From: UBA7672 sp041398245
Lineage (GTDB): Bacteria > Pseudomonadota > Alphaproteobacteria > Caulobacterales > Hyphomonadaceae
DNA: 64,000 bases
NCBI GenBank assembly: GCA_041398245.1
Contig: JAWKVC010000015.1
Location: 54,120-118,119, forward strand
Direction of reading: 5' to 3'
In this document: positions 8,207 through 16,978 of the stretch, piece by piece
Position numbering within the stretch: position 1 is the stretch's first letter
How the letters are laid out: every line of letters begins with the position of its first letter
Translations under genes and position numbers: made by a program
Notes under the pieces: generated by a model
Databases searched by the model: none
The model's input: the letters and a program-made list of their open reading frames with translations, nothing else
What the model was told of the DNA's origin: nothing

Positions 8207-8704
8207 ATGGCTGGCCCGGTTCCCCTGAACATGATCACGCCGAGCCTCGGCGATCTCATCCTTCCGCAGGCGATTGCGCCGCGGGCCCGCTGGCAGGGCA
8301 AGAAGCAGGTGCTGGCCGAGATGTCGGCGATGATGGCGTCTGCGCTGCAGCTCGACGCCCGGCAGGTGCATGAGGCCGTGTTGGAACGCGAGCGCCTGGG
8401 GTCGACCGGCGTCGGCGAGGGCGTCGCCATTCCCCATGCCCGCATCGAAAGCCTGTCGCGCCCGGTTGCGGGGTTTGCGCGTCTGATGGAGCCGGCCGAT
8501 TTCGAGGCGATCGACGAGCGTCCGGCCGATCTCATCATTATGCTGCTGGCGCCCACGGATTCAGGCGCCGATCACCTGCGCGCCCTGGCGCGCGCGGCCC
8601 GCGTTTTCCGGCAGGAGCGTATCCGCACGGCGTTGCGGCAGGCGCAGACGGTCGAGACCGTACTGGCCATCCTCGCGCCCGATACGGCGATCGACGCGGC
8701 CTGA
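8207..8704 (+). CDS. ptsN: PTS IIA-like nitrogen regulatory protein PtsN
   Basis: A protein of 165 residues. The EIIA(Ntr) fold is recognised from TGVGEGVAIPHARI, where His77 is the phosphoryl acceptor, and from DLIIMLLAPTDSGADHLRALA. PtsN receives phosphate from NPr and regulates potassium and nitrogen functions rather than sugar uptake. It lies 170 bases after hpf and ends the lpt-rpoN cluster. It is convergent with the hydrolase at 8707, with only 2 bases between their stop codons. Confidence 0.93.
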   Translation: MAGPVPLNMITPSLGDLILPQAIAPRARWQGKKQVLAEMSAMMASALQLDARQVHEAVLERERLGSTGVGEGVAIPHARIESLSRPVAGFARLMEPADFEAIDERPADLIIMLLAPTDSGADHLRALARAARVFRQERIRTALRQAQTVETVLAILAPDTAIDAA

Positions 8705-8706
8705 GG

Positions 8707-9420
8707 TCAATCCGCTTCAAATGAGGCGTGGAAGGCCGCAATGCGGTCCGCCAGCCAGTCCGGCTGTTCCAGCGGCATCATGTGACCTGCGGCGTCCGCC
8801 TGCGCGGCCAGCGCGCCCGGAACGAGCGCCGCCATGCGTTCGATCGACTCCCACGGGACGAAGGGATCGCCGTCCGCGCCGATGAACAGCACCGGGAGCG
8901 CCAGCTCCGGCAGGCGCGGGGCCAACGAGGTCCGGGCCGACGTCTCGCGCAGCTGGCTGACCAGAACGGTCTTGCCGAGATCGCGGTCCATGGCGCGGAT
9001 CACGTCGATCACCTCCGGGTCGGACTGGTGGGTGGGGTGCACGAACTGGTTGATGCGCGCCGGGGAAATGCCCCGGTATTCGTGCTTCTCAAGCAGGTCG
9101 AGGGCGCGGACCCGTTCCGCCGCCTCCTTTGCCGACAGGCCGAAGGCGGACGTTGCGACGGTTACGATGGACGCCACCTGTCCGGGGTGGTCCAGCGCAT
9201 AGGCAAGCGCCAGATAGCCGCCCATCGAGAACGCGACGAGATGAAGCGGGCCAGCCTCTCTCGCTGCCGAATCGATCAGCTCCAGCATCCCTTCCCGCGT
9301 GGGCCGGGTCTCGGTGGCGAGATATATCGAAGGAAACCGGGGGCTGAGCCTCTGGCGCACCGGCGCCCAGACCCGTTCATCGCACATGGTTCCGGGCAGG
9401 AAGGCCAGCGTCCGGGGCAT
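8707..9420 (-). CDS. Alpha/beta-hydrolase
   Basis: A protein of 237 residues with an alpha/beta-hydrolase fold: an oxyanion-type strand near PGTMCDERVW, the nucleophile elbow AFSMGGYL with Ser65, an Asp in LFIGADGDPFVPWE, and the final histidine in AAGHMMPLEQP. The substrate cannot be told; esterase or C-C hydrolase activity would fit. It is cytoplasmic with no signal peptide. It is transcribed towards ptsN and starts about 105 bases from the divergent tRNA gene. Confidence 0.88.
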   Translation of the reverse strand: MPRTLAFLPGTMCDERVWAPVRQRLSPRFPSIYLATETRPTREGMLELIDSAAREAGPLHLVAFSMGGYLALAYALDHPGQVASIVTVATSAFGLSAKEAAERVRALDLLEKHEYRGISPARINQFVHPTHQSDPEVIDVIRAMDRDLGKTVLVSQLRETSARTSLAPRLPELALPVLFIGADGDPFVPWESIERMAALVPGALAAQADAAGHMMPLEQPDWLADRIAAFHASFEAD

Positions 9421-9524
9421 GCGAACTCCTTCAGTTTACCCGCTTGATCCGCGGCAGCTCTCGCTATAAGCAACGCGCTCCCAAATCGGGCCGCGCCGGA
9501 AATGGCCGTCCGAACCACGGTTGT

Positions 9525-9601
<77 letters not shown>

Positions 9602-9665
9602 CCTTCTTCCCCTGATCCTGTGAACCGGGCCGCCTCCAGGCGGTCGCGCGCGCCGCAAAAGCAGA

Positions 9666-9690
9666 CGGCCCGCGATCAGATCGCGGGCCG
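9666..9690 (-). terminator. Strong hairpin, terminator of the TIGR02300 gene
   Basis: A near-perfect palindrome with arms CGGCCCGCGATC (9666-9677) and GATCGCGGGCCG (9679-9690). On the minus strand it is followed by TCTGCTTTT. It lies 28 bases after the stop of the acidic zinc-ribbon gene and 66 bases after the tRNA, so it could serve both strands. Confidence 0.65.
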
Positions 9691-9717
9691 CCGGTCAGTT
9701 CCTTCAGGACGAGAGGC

Positions 9718-10218
9718 CTATCGTTCCTCTTCTTCTTCCTCGCCGTCGAGGTCGTCGTCCTCAAACTCGTCGTCTTCGTCGATGACGGTCAGATCGTCGT
9801 CCTCTTCGTCCTCGTCTTCGAGGTCATCGTCCATATCGTCATCATCGTCGTCGTCGGAGAAGTCGCCGTCCTCGTCGGTTTCAAGGACGTCTTCCTCGTC
9901 ATCCTCCGCCTCGTCTTCTTCCTCGTCGTCGGCATCTTCCTCGTCGTCGAGGTCTTCATCATCCTCGTCGTCGAGATCCTCGTCTTCTTCGTCCTCGTCC
10001 TCATCATCCTCGTCGTCATCCCGCGACGATGCCTTGGCGGCGGCGGCGGTCGCCTTTGGCTTGGCCGGCGCGCGCTTGGGTTTGGCGGCTTCGGCGGCCA
10101 GCTCGATCACTGTTCCACACTTCGGGCACACCGGCGGGTGTTTCCCGAGATCGTAGAATCTGGACCCGCATTCCGGGCAGATGTGTTTTTCGCCGAGGTG
10201 AGTGTCAGCCAAGGTCAT
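9718..10218 (-). CDS. TIGR02300 family protein: zinc ribbon with long acidic tail
   Basis: A protein of 166 residues. The N-terminus has two CxxC pairs (ICPECGSRFYDL and VCPKCGT), a zinc ribbon containing the FYDL signature of the TIGR02300/FYDLN-acid family. A short Ala/Lys/Pro-rich linker follows. From about residue 67 almost every residue is Asp or Glu, broken by a few hydrophobics. The family is found mainly in alphaproteobacteria and has no established function. An acidic tail of this kind suggests binding of a basic partner or metal, which is inference. At DNA level the tail is a run of GAN codons, so the opposite strand shows a false Ser-rich frame. Confidence 0.9.
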   Translation of the reverse strand: MTLADTHLGEKHICPECGSRFYDLGKHPPVCPKCGTVIELAAEAAKPKRAPAKPKATAAAAKASSRDDDEDDEDEDEEDEDLDDEDDEDLDDEEDADDEEEDEAEDDEEDVLETDEDGDFSDDDDDDDMDDDLEDEDEEDDDLTVIDEDDEFEDDDLDGEEEEEER

Positions 10219-10328
10219 TTCCCCATGCTTGGGTCGGCGCTTGCCATGTTCGCGCGAGGCTGTAAAGCGCTCATGTTTCGCCGGCCAGATGGTGGCCGGC
10301 GCCCCTGTTCACAAGCCTCGGAAAGCCG

Positions 10329-11660
10329 ATGCGCGCGACCTCCAGACCAGCCGCCCGGATCGCCGGATCGGTCAGAGCGCCGGGCGACAAATCGTGTTCG
10401 CATCGCGCCATCATGATGGCGGCGGTCGCCGAGGGCGAGTCCACGATCACCGGCCTGCTCGAAGGCGAGGATGTCATAAACACCGCGAAGGCGGCGAAGG
10501 CGCTCGGGGCGGGCGTCCAGCGCACCGGGCAGGGCGCCTGGACCGTGGCCGGCGTCGGCGCACGTGGCTTTTCCACCCCGGCCAGCGATCTCGACTTCGG
10601 CAATTCCGGCACCGGCGCGCGCCTGATGATGGGGCTGGTGGCCGGACACACTGTGACGGCCCGCTTCGTTGGCGACGCCTCGCTGTCATCACGGCCGATG
10701 GAACGCGTGCTGAAGCCGTTGCGGGAAATGGGCCTCAGGGCCGAAACCTCACCGGGGGGCCGCCTGCCGGCGGTGCTGACGGGCGGACAGCTCAAGGCGA
10801 TCCGCTATGCCCCGCCTGAAGCCTCGGCGCAGGTGAAGTCCGCCATCATGCTGGCCGGGCTCCGCGCCGACGGCGTGACCGTGGTGGAGGAGAAGGAAGC
10901 CACGCGCGACCATACCGAACGCATGTTGCGGGCATTCGGCGTCGAGGTTGGCGTCGAGGAGCGTCCCGATGGCGGTCCGGTAGTTTCGGTGCGGGGTGGC
11001 CAGCCCCTGACGGCCGTGCACGGCGCATCGGTAGCAGGCGATCCATCTTCAGCGGCGTTCGCCATCGCGATGGCCCTGATCGCCGGCGAGGGCGGTGCAT
11101 CGGTAACCGGCATGCTGGACAACCGCACGCGCACTGGCTTCCTCGATGCGGCGCAGGAGATGGGTGGCGCGCTGAACGTCGCGGCGGATGGCGTCGCCAC
11201 AGGCGAGGCGACCGTGAGCGTGACGGCCTCGGCATCGCGCCTGCGGGGCATCGTGCTGGACCCGGCGCTGGTGCCGTCGATGATCGATGAACTGCCGATC
11301 TTCGCGGTGCTGGCTGCGTTCGCGGACGGCAAGACCACTGTGACCGGCGCGGCCGAACTGCGGGTCAAGGAAAGCGATCGGGTCAAGGCGATCTGCGCCA
11401 TGCTGGCGGTCAATGGCGTCGCGGTCGAGGAACTGCCGGACGGCTTCATCGTCACCGGCATGGGCGCGCGCGGCGTGCCCGGCGGCGGGCTGGTGGAAGC
11501 CCGCCACGATCATCGCATCGCCATGTCGGCACTGGTGATGGGCTCGGCCGCGAAGGAAGCGGTGGGGGTGGACGACATCGCGATGATCGCGACCAGCTAT
11601 CCGGAATTCTTCGACCACATGGCGGCTCTGGGGGCCGATGTCGCGAAGGATCCCGCATGA
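10329..11660 (+). CDS. aroA: 3-phosphoshikimate 1-carboxyvinyltransferase (EPSP synthase), class II type
   Basis: A protein of 443 residues. It makes EPSP from shikimate-3-phosphate and PEP in the shikimate pathway. Visible motifs are APGDKSCSHRAIMMAAV, the PEP-site loop DFGNSGTGARLMMGLV, RPMERVLKPLREMG, SAQVKSAIMLAGL, and the catalytic ELRVKESDR and DHRIAMS. The loop and overall spacing match the class II (CP4-like) enzymes rather than E. coli-type class I. The position equivalent to the CP4 alanine is glycine here. It overlaps cmk by 4 bases (ATGA) and so is translationally coupled to it. Confidence 0.96.
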   Translation: MRATSRPAARIAGSVRAPGDKSCSHRAIMMAAVAEGESTITGLLEGEDVINTAKAAKALGAGVQRTGQGAWTVAGVGARGFSTPASDLDFGNSGTGARLMMGLVAGHTVTARFVGDASLSSRPMERVLKPLREMGLRAETSPGGRLPAVLTGGQLKAIRYAPPEASAQVKSAIMLAGLRADGVTVVEEKEATRDHTERMLRAFGVEVGVEERPDGGPVVSVRGGQPLTAVHGASVAGDPSSAAFAIAMALIAGEGGASVTGMLDNRTRTGFLDAAQEMGGALNVAADGVATGEATVSVTASASRLRGIVLDPALVPSMIDELPIFAVLAAFADGKTTVTGAAELRVKESDRVKAICAMLAVNGVAVEELPDGFIVTGMGARGVPGGGLVEARHDHRIAMSALVMGSAAKEAVGVDDIAMIATSYPEFFDHMAALGADVAKDPA

Positions 11661-12289
11661 TCATCGCGATCGACGGAACGACATCTTCGGGCAAGGGCAC
11701 GCTGGCCAAGCGGCTGGCCAAGCATTTTCGCCTGCCGCATCTGGATACGGGACTGCTTTATCGCGCTGTGGCGATGGCTGCGACGAAGGCGGGTGTTGCG
11801 CTGACGGACGAGGCGGCCTGCGCTGCGCTGGCCGAGACGATTGATCTCAAACGTTTCAAGGAGCGTGACCTGCGCACGGTGGGCGTCGGCGCGGCGGCGT
11901 CTGTTGTGGCCTCGCTGGGGGCAGTGCGGCGGGCGCTGCTGGACGTGCAGCGGAAGTTCGCCACGCAGAAGGGCGGGGCTGTTCTCGATGGCCGCGACAT
12001 CGGCACGGTGATTGCGCCCGAGGCGGACGTGAAGCTCTGGGTCGACGCCTCGGTGGAGGAGCGGGCGCGACGCCGCTTTCTGGAATTCTCGTCGATGGGC
12101 GAGGTCACGACCCAGGCCGACGTGCTGGCGCAGCTGAAGGAACGCGATGCGCGCGACTCGCAGCGCAAGGACGCGCCGATGAAGCCGGCGGAGGATGCGA
12201 TCTGGATCGACACCACGCGTCTGACGCCGGATGATTGCCTCGCCAAGGCGATCGAGATCGTCGAAACCCGGATCGGAAAGAAGCGCTAG
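11657..12289 (+). CDS. cmk: Cytidylate kinase
   Basis: A protein of 210 residues with the P-loop GTTSSGKGTLAKRLAKHF at the N-terminus, the substrate motif PHLDTGLLYRAVA, DGRDIGTVIAPEADVKLWVDAS, and the lid region with RKDAPMKPAEDAIWIDT. It phosphorylates CMP and dCMP with ATP. The aroA-cmk pair normally precedes rpsA. Here three genes, two of them on the opposite strand, separate cmk from rpsA. Its stop codon shares a CTAG with that of the convergent hydrolase. Confidence 0.96.
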   Translation: MIIAIDGTTSSGKGTLAKRLAKHFRLPHLDTGLLYRAVAMAATKAGVALTDEAACAALAETIDLKRFKERDLRTVGVGAAASVVASLGAVRRALLDVQRKFATQKGGAVLDGRDIGTVIAPEADVKLWVDASVEERARRRFLEFSSMGEVTTQADVLAQLKERDARDSQRKDAPMKPAEDAIWIDTTRLTPDDCLAKAIEIVETRIGKKR

Positions 12290-13425
12290 GCGCCCACCAC
12301 AGCCTGCTGGATGTCGCGCGGCAGCTGACCCACCATGCCTTCGAGCGTGGTGTTGGTGAGGTTGACGATGGTCGTCTTCCGGGCCGGGTCGACGAACCAG
12401 GAATGGCCCCACACGCCGCCCCATTGCCAGGAGCCGGGCGACAGGAAGGATCCCGACGCGGCCGGATCCATCAGGATCGAGCCGCCGAAACCGAAGGCCG
12501 TGTTGCCGGTGGGATCGAACAGGATGCGCAGCGGTCCGATCTGGTTGGACATCATCTGTTTCGTCGTGGCGTCCGAAAGGATCGGCTCGCCGCCGGCGCG
12601 GATCGCGTCGAGCATGCGAACAATGTCCAGCGCCTTGCCGTTCATGCAGCCCCCGCCGCCCTGGAAGGCGTTGCGGTTGAAGGCGCGGGAGACGCCGAGA
12701 TTGATCGGCGCGCAGCCGGGCACGAAGGGCTGCTTGAAATTATCGCCGATGCGGACGGGCTCAGGCGCCGAATTGGAGTAGGGTTGGACAAGGCGCGCTG
12801 CGTCGGTGACGAAGAAGGACGTATCCGTCATCTCGAGAGGGCCGGTCACGTACCTGGTCACCACACCCTCGACATCCGTGCCCTCGATCTTCGCGAGGAT
12901 CGCGCCCAGCACGTCGATGGCGACGGAGTAAAGCCACATGGCGCCGGGCGGGAAGGTGAGTCCCGCCTGAACCATACGATCGAGATTCTCTTCCATCGTG
13001 AGGTCGCCGTCGATACCGGCGGAAACCTTGATGGTGTTGTAGGGCCCGTTCTCGGGCTGGAGGAAGTCGTAGGAGAGACCCGATGTGTGGGTGAGCAGGT
13101 GGCGGATGGTGATGACCGGCGTGGAGCCATCCGGCGCCTTCGGCTTGAAGTCAGGCAGGAAGTCGGTGACCGGCGTGTCGAGGCCCAGCTTGCCCAATTC
13201 GATCATCCGCATGGCGGCGGCGGTGACGATCGGCTTCGAGATCGAGGCGAGGCGGAAGATGTCGTCTTCCTTCATGGCGCGGCCGGCTTCGCGGTCGGCG
13301 AGGCCATAGGCCTTGAAGTGGGCGAGGTCGCCGTCCTGCATGACGGCGATGACGGCCCCAACTATGCGCTTGTCGTTGAGAGCAGACTGGACGGCGGCGT
13401 CGATGCGCGGTGTGAGATTTGTCAT
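12286..13425 (-). CDS. Serine hydrolase of the beta-lactamase/esterase VIII family
   Basis: A protein of 379 residues with the class C beta-lactamase-like fold. The nucleophile motif is SISK (Ser61, Lys64) and the tyrosine motif is MWLYSVAIDVLG near residue 166. The glycine-rich region QWGGVWGHSWFVDPA takes the place of the KTG box. No signal peptide is seen, which favours a cytoplasmic esterase or carboxylesterase rather than a resistance enzyme. The reading frame ends in the CTAG shared with cmk. Confidence 0.88.
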   Translation of the reverse strand: MTNLTPRIDAAVQSALNDKRIVGAVIAVMQDGDLAHFKAYGLADREAGRAMKEDDIFRLASISKPIVTAAAMRMIELGKLGLDTPVTDFLPDFKPKAPDGSTPVITIRHLLTHTSGLSYDFLQPENGPYNTIKVSAGIDGDLTMEENLDRMVQAGLTFPPGAMWLYSVAIDVLGAILAKIEGTDVEGVVTRYVTGPLEMTDTSFFVTDAARLVQPYSNSAPEPVRIGDNFKQPFVPGCAPINLGVSRAFNRNAFQGGGGCMNGKALDIVRMLDAIRAGGEPILSDATTKQMMSNQIGPLRILFDPTGNTAFGFGGSILMDPAASGSFLSPGSWQWGGVWGHSWFVDPARKTTIVNLTNTTLEGMVGQLPRDIQQAVVGA

Positions 13426-13480
13426 GTGGCGGAGGTCACGCCGTTTGCCGGCGTTTGTCCAGTGCGGACGTTAGGTGAGC

Positions 13481-14332
13481 TCAGATCCGGTTGAGGCCGA
13501 GCCGTTTCGCGACGGTCTTGTCAACCATGCGCTTGGGCAGGTTACGGCTCATCCAGTTTGTGAAAGGCTCGGGCGTCACGACATAGCGCGTCTTCGGAGA
13601 TGTGGTCGTGAGGGCGGTGTGGACCGTCTCGCCGATACGCTCGGGAGGGAAACCCTTGCGGCCCAGTTCGACCATATACCGCTTCACGCGGTCCAGCGCC
13701 TGGGCGTACGGCGTGTTGGCGTAGCGCGAAACGTCGATGGCGTCGGCCTTGTCCCAGATCGGCGTGGCGATGGCGCCCGGCGCGATAACAATCACGTCGA
13801 CGCCATAGATCATCAGCTCGCGGCGTAGCGCTTCGGACAGGCCTTCGAGCGCGAACTTCGAGGTGTTGTAGGGGCCCACGAATGGCGAAGCGACCTTGCC
13901 GCCGACCGAACTCATCATTGCGATACGGCCCGGCGATGCCGTCTTGGTTTCCGGGCTGGCGCCGAGCAGCGGAGCGAACGCCTGTGTGACGATGAGTTGT
14001 CCGGTGACGTTCACTTCCAGCTGTTGCCGGAAGTCGTCTATGCCAATGTGGAGCAGCGGGCCGGGATTGGCGATGCCGGCATTGTTGACGAGCCCGGCGA
14101 GTGTCGCGCCTTTGAGCGCGGCCTGCACTGCACGCGCGCCGGCGGCGACCGCGACCTGATCGGTGACGTCGAAAATCAGTGGTGTGAAAGAGGCGCCGAA
14201 TTCCTTCGATAGCCGGTCAGCGTCGGCCTGCTTGCGGACGCTGCCGAAGACATGGAAGCCGCGCTGCGTGAGCACTTTCACGCAGCCCCAGCCGATGCCG
14301 GTGGATGCGCCCGTGACGACAACGCTCTTCAT
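13481..14332 (-). CDS. Short-chain dehydrogenase/reductase
   Basis: A protein of 283 residues. The ATG at 14332 is chosen because it gives the usual compact Rossmann start (MKSVVVTGASTGIG) and is preceded by GGGAG. The longer frame to 14389 adds 19 residues without homology features. Cofactor motif TGASTGIG, structural NNAG, and catalytic Ser (MMSSVGG) and Tyr-Lys (PYNTSKFALEG) are all present. The C-terminal PEPFTNWMSRNLPKRMVDK resembles SDRs annotated as oxidoreductases of unknown substrate. It lies head to tail with the serine hydrolase. Confidence 0.88.
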   Translation of the reverse strand: MKSVVVTGASTGIGWGCVKVLTQRGFHVFGSVRKQADADRLSKEFGASFTPLIFDVTDQVAVAAGARAVQAALKGATLAGLVNNAGIANPGPLLHIGIDDFRQQLEVNVTGQLIVTQAFAPLLGASPETKTASPGRIAMMSSVGGKVASPFVGPYNTSKFALEGLSEALRRELMIYGVDVIVIAPGAIATPIWDKADAIDVSRYANTPYAQALDRVKRYMVELGRKGFPPERIGETVHTALTTTSPKTRYVVTPEPFTNWMSRNLPKRMVDKTVAKRLGLNRI

Positions 14333-14540
14333 GCCAGTCTCCCACATGCGACCTGATGCCCAACTTGGTGGCGCCTGACAGTGAAGCAAGTGGGTTCAGC
14401 TGGAAACTGGCGTGACGTGCGCGGCATGCGTCGTCATTACCCACGTGTCGCATATGGCAATCCATCGGCGAGCATCAGACATAGCGCGCAACCGCAACAG
14501 TCGTCTGTTGCCAGAGAGGCCACATGTCGGGACAGGCCGG

Positions 14541-14855
14541 ATGACCAAGCTTGCGCTGGCTGGAATCGATGCGGGAGCGGATGGCGCGCTTGTCTTCCGT
14601 TTCACTGCGGCCGGCCAGCCGATGACGTGGGAATTCAAGTCGGCGTCCTTTCCGGAATTCCTCGCCCTGCTGTTCAGCGGCCGGCTGGGATCCGGAAACG
14701 ATGTGCACTTCGATGCCGCCGAAGTCTCGATGCTGGATCACGCCGGATGCCGGAGCGGTTCAGTCAGGATCGCCATCGGTGATAAGGCCACGATCGTTGC
14801 GCCCCTGCCGGCGCAGGCCATTGTCCTGAAGGCGGCGCGACATCCGGGCGAATAG
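14541..14855 (+). CDS. Small hypothetical protein
   Basis: A protein of 104 residues starting MTKLALAGIDAGADGALVF. I do not recognise a family. It is predicted soluble, with an aromatic-containing middle (FPEFLALLFSGRLG) and no signal peptide. Codon use (third-position GC) looks like a real gene of this genome from the ATG at 14541; a longer frame starting at 14412 looks less coding. It precedes the rpsA leader and may be monocistronic. Confidence 0.55.
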   Translation: MTKLALAGIDAGADGALVFRFTAAGQPMTWEFKSASFPEFLALLFSGRLGSGNDVHFDAAEVSMLDHAGCRSGSVRIAIGDKATIVAPLPAQAIVLKAARHPGE

Positions 14856-14885
14856 GGCGTCAGTCTTCCCGATTGTCCTGCTGAC

Positions 14886-14913
14886 TTGACTTTGTAGCTC
14901 CCGGGAGCCTAGA
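14886..14913 (+). promoter_or_regulatory. Candidate rpsA promoter
   Basis: TTGACT at 14886-14891, a 16-base spacer, then CCTAGA at 14908-14913. This fits the housekeeping-sigma pattern, in which alphaproteobacteria tolerate weak -10 boxes. It lies about 170 bases upstream of the rpsA start. This is a judgement by eye only. Confidence 0.35.
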
Positions 14914-15083
14914 GAGCCGCTCCCGCCCTGTGGACAGCCCTCGCGGACATGCCGGCCCAAAACCGGCTCGACCCGCGAAATCCCCCAGCTGACCGGCGGA
15001 AATTCAGCATTCACGCCGCACGACGCGGCGAGACCGCCGGGACAACCGGTCGGCCTGCAATGACGAAATCCATTGGAGCCTTG

Positions 15084-16775
15084 ATGTCTACTGTAACCAT
15101 GAACCCGACGACTGACGACTTTGCCGCCCTCCTTGAGGAGAGCTTTTCCGGATCCGCGATGATCGAAGGCCGGGTCGTCCCGGCGACCGTCACGAGCGTT
15201 GGCGGCGACTTCATCACGGTCGATGTCGGCCTGAAGACCGAAGGCCGCATCCCGGTCCGTGAATTTGCCTCCGACGATAAGCAGCCGGCTGTTGGCGAAA
15301 TCGTCGAGGTTTATCTGGAGCGCATCGAGAACGCGCTGGGCGACGCCGTCCTGTCGCGCGACAAGGCCCGCCGCGAGGAAGCCTGGACGCGCCTTGAGCG
15401 CCTGTCCGAGAAGAAAGAGACGGTAAAGGGCACGATCGTTGGCCGCGTGAAGGGCGGCTTCACGGTCGACCTCGGCGGCGTCAACGCCTTCCTTCCGGGG
15501 TCGCAGGTGGACATCCGCCCGATCCGCGATGTCGGCCCGCTCATGGGTCAGGCCCAGCCCTTCGCCATCCTCAAGATGGACCGTCCGCGCGGCAACATCG
15601 TTGTTTCGCGCCGCGCCGTGCTCGAAGAGTCCCGCGCCGAACAGCGCGCCGAGATCGTCGGCAACATGGCCGAGGGCGAGCGTCGCAAGGGCGTCGTCAA
15701 GAACATCACCGACTACGGCGCCTTCGTGGACCTGGGCGGCATCGACGGCCTGCTGCACGTCACCGACATGAGCTGGAAGCGCGTGTCGCACCCGTCTCAG
15801 GTTGTGGAAGTTGGCCAGGAAGTCGAAGTCCAGATCATCAAGATCAACCCGGATACGCAGCGCATCTCGCTGGGCATGAAGCAGCTGATGACCGATCCGT
15901 GGGATGGCGTCTCGGCCAAGTACCCGGTCGGCGCCAAGCTGTCGGGCCGCGTGACCAACATCACCGACTACGGCGCGTTCGTCGAACTGGAGGATGGCGT
16001 CGAAGGCCTGATCCACGTCTCCGAAATGTCGTGGACCAAGAAGAACGTTCACCCCGGCAAGATCATCTCTTCCTCGCAGGAAGTGGATGTCATGGTGCTG
16101 GACGTCGATGCCGAGAAGCGCCGCATCTCGCTGGGCCTCAAGCAGGTCATGAACAATCCATGGGAAGCCTTCATGGCTGAACACCCGATCGGCACCAACA
16201 TCGAGGGCGAAGTTCGCGGCATCACCGAGTTCGGCATGTTTGTCGGCCTTGGCCCCGATCTCGACGGCATGGTCCACATCAACGACATCGACTGGAACGA
16301 GCCGGGCGAGGAAGCCATCAAGAAGTACAACAAGGGCGACAACGTGCAGGCGCGCGTCCTTGACGTGGACATCGAGAAGGAACGCATCTCGCTGGGCATC
16401 AAGCAGCTCAGCCAGGACCCGACCGAGTCGATCGACCTGCGCAAGAACTCGGTGGTGACCGGCACGGTGACGGAAGTCACGACCGGCGGCATCGAAGTCT
16501 CGATCGCCGACGGCGCCATGAAGGCCTTCATCCGCAAGGCCGACCTGTCGCGCGATCGCGGCGACCAGCGTCCGGAACGTTTCGCTGTAGGCGACAAGGT
16601 CGACGCGCTGGTCACGACGTTCGACAAGGCGTCCCGCAAGGTCTCGCTGTCGATCAAGGCGATGGAGATCAAGGACGAGAAGGAAGCCGTGGAACAGTAC
16701 GGCTCGGCCGACTCGGGCGCCTCGCTGGGCGACATCCTCGGCGCGGCCCTGAAACAGGCCAAGAAGGAAGACTAG
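15084..16775 (+). CDS. rpsA: 30S ribosomal protein S1
   Basis: A protein of 563 residues from the ATG at 15084, which has GGAG in front and gives the usual alphaproteobacterial start (MSTVTMNPTTDDFAALLEES). Upstream in-frame starts exist at 15060 and 14949. Six S1 OB-fold repeats can be followed. Repeats 3 and 4 contain ITDYGAFVDLGGIDGLLHV and ITDYGAFVELEDGVEGLIHV, each followed by the RISLGMKQ / RISLGLKQ type strand. S1 recruits mRNA to the 30S subunit and unfolds it. The usual neighbour ihfB follows. Confidence 0.97.
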   Translation: MSTVTMNPTTDDFAALLEESFSGSAMIEGRVVPATVTSVGGDFITVDVGLKTEGRIPVREFASDDKQPAVGEIVEVYLERIENALGDAVLSRDKARREEAWTRLERLSEKKETVKGTIVGRVKGGFTVDLGGVNAFLPGSQVDIRPIRDVGPLMGQAQPFAILKMDRPRGNIVVSRRAVLEESRAEQRAEIVGNMAEGERRKGVVKNITDYGAFVDLGGIDGLLHVTDMSWKRVSHPSQVVEVGQEVEVQIIKINPDTQRISLGMKQLMTDPWDGVSAKYPVGAKLSGRVTNITDYGAFVELEDGVEGLIHVSEMSWTKKNVHPGKIISSSQEVDVMVLDVDAEKRRISLGLKQVMNNPWEAFMAEHPIGTNIEGEVRGITEFGMFVGLGPDLDGMVHINDIDWNEPGEEAIKKYNKGDNVQARVLDVDIEKERISLGIKQLSQDPTESIDLRKNSVVTGTVTEVTTGGIEVSIADGAMKAFIRKADLSRDRGDQRPERFAVGDKVDALVTTFDKASRKVSLSIKAMEIKDEKEAVEQYGSADSGASLGDILGAALKQAKKED

Positions 16776-16799
16776 GCCTCACGCAGGTGAGCAAACCGG

Positions 16800-16825
16800 A
16801 ACGCCCCTGCGAAAGCGGGGGCGTT
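16800..16825 (+). terminator. Hairpin after rpsA
   Basis: Arms AACGCCCCTGC (16800-16810) and GCGGGGGCGTT (16815-16825) around a GAAA tetraloop, 25 bases after the rpsA stop. The T tract after the stem is weak (CTGCGTTTC), so termination may be partial, with some read-through to ihfB. Confidence 0.65.
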
Positions 16826-16978
16826 CTGCGTTTCAGGCAGGCCTGGCGGCGCCAGCGCTCGGGGTTAGCTCCGGGAATCGCGCCCGGTTCGGCCCGTAAT
16901 GGGACGCAAGTGCAGCTCCCTGCAGGAATGTCACGAAAAACTCTTGCTTTCCTCGGCTCTTAGCGCAAGTTTGCCCCT

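Noticed and set aside
12286..13425. Beta-lactamase
   Set aside because: It has SxxK but no signal peptide and no KTG motif, so an esterase-type serine hydrolase is more likely.
12235..13494. Open frame of 419 codons on the plus strand
   Set aside because: It is antisense to the serine hydrolase with intact SxxK; the antisense product is rich in Arg, Gly and Asp without motifs.
14760..16277. Open frame of 505 codons on the minus strand
   Set aside because: It is antisense to rpsA, whose S1 repeats are clear; the frame is a by-product of GC-rich codons.
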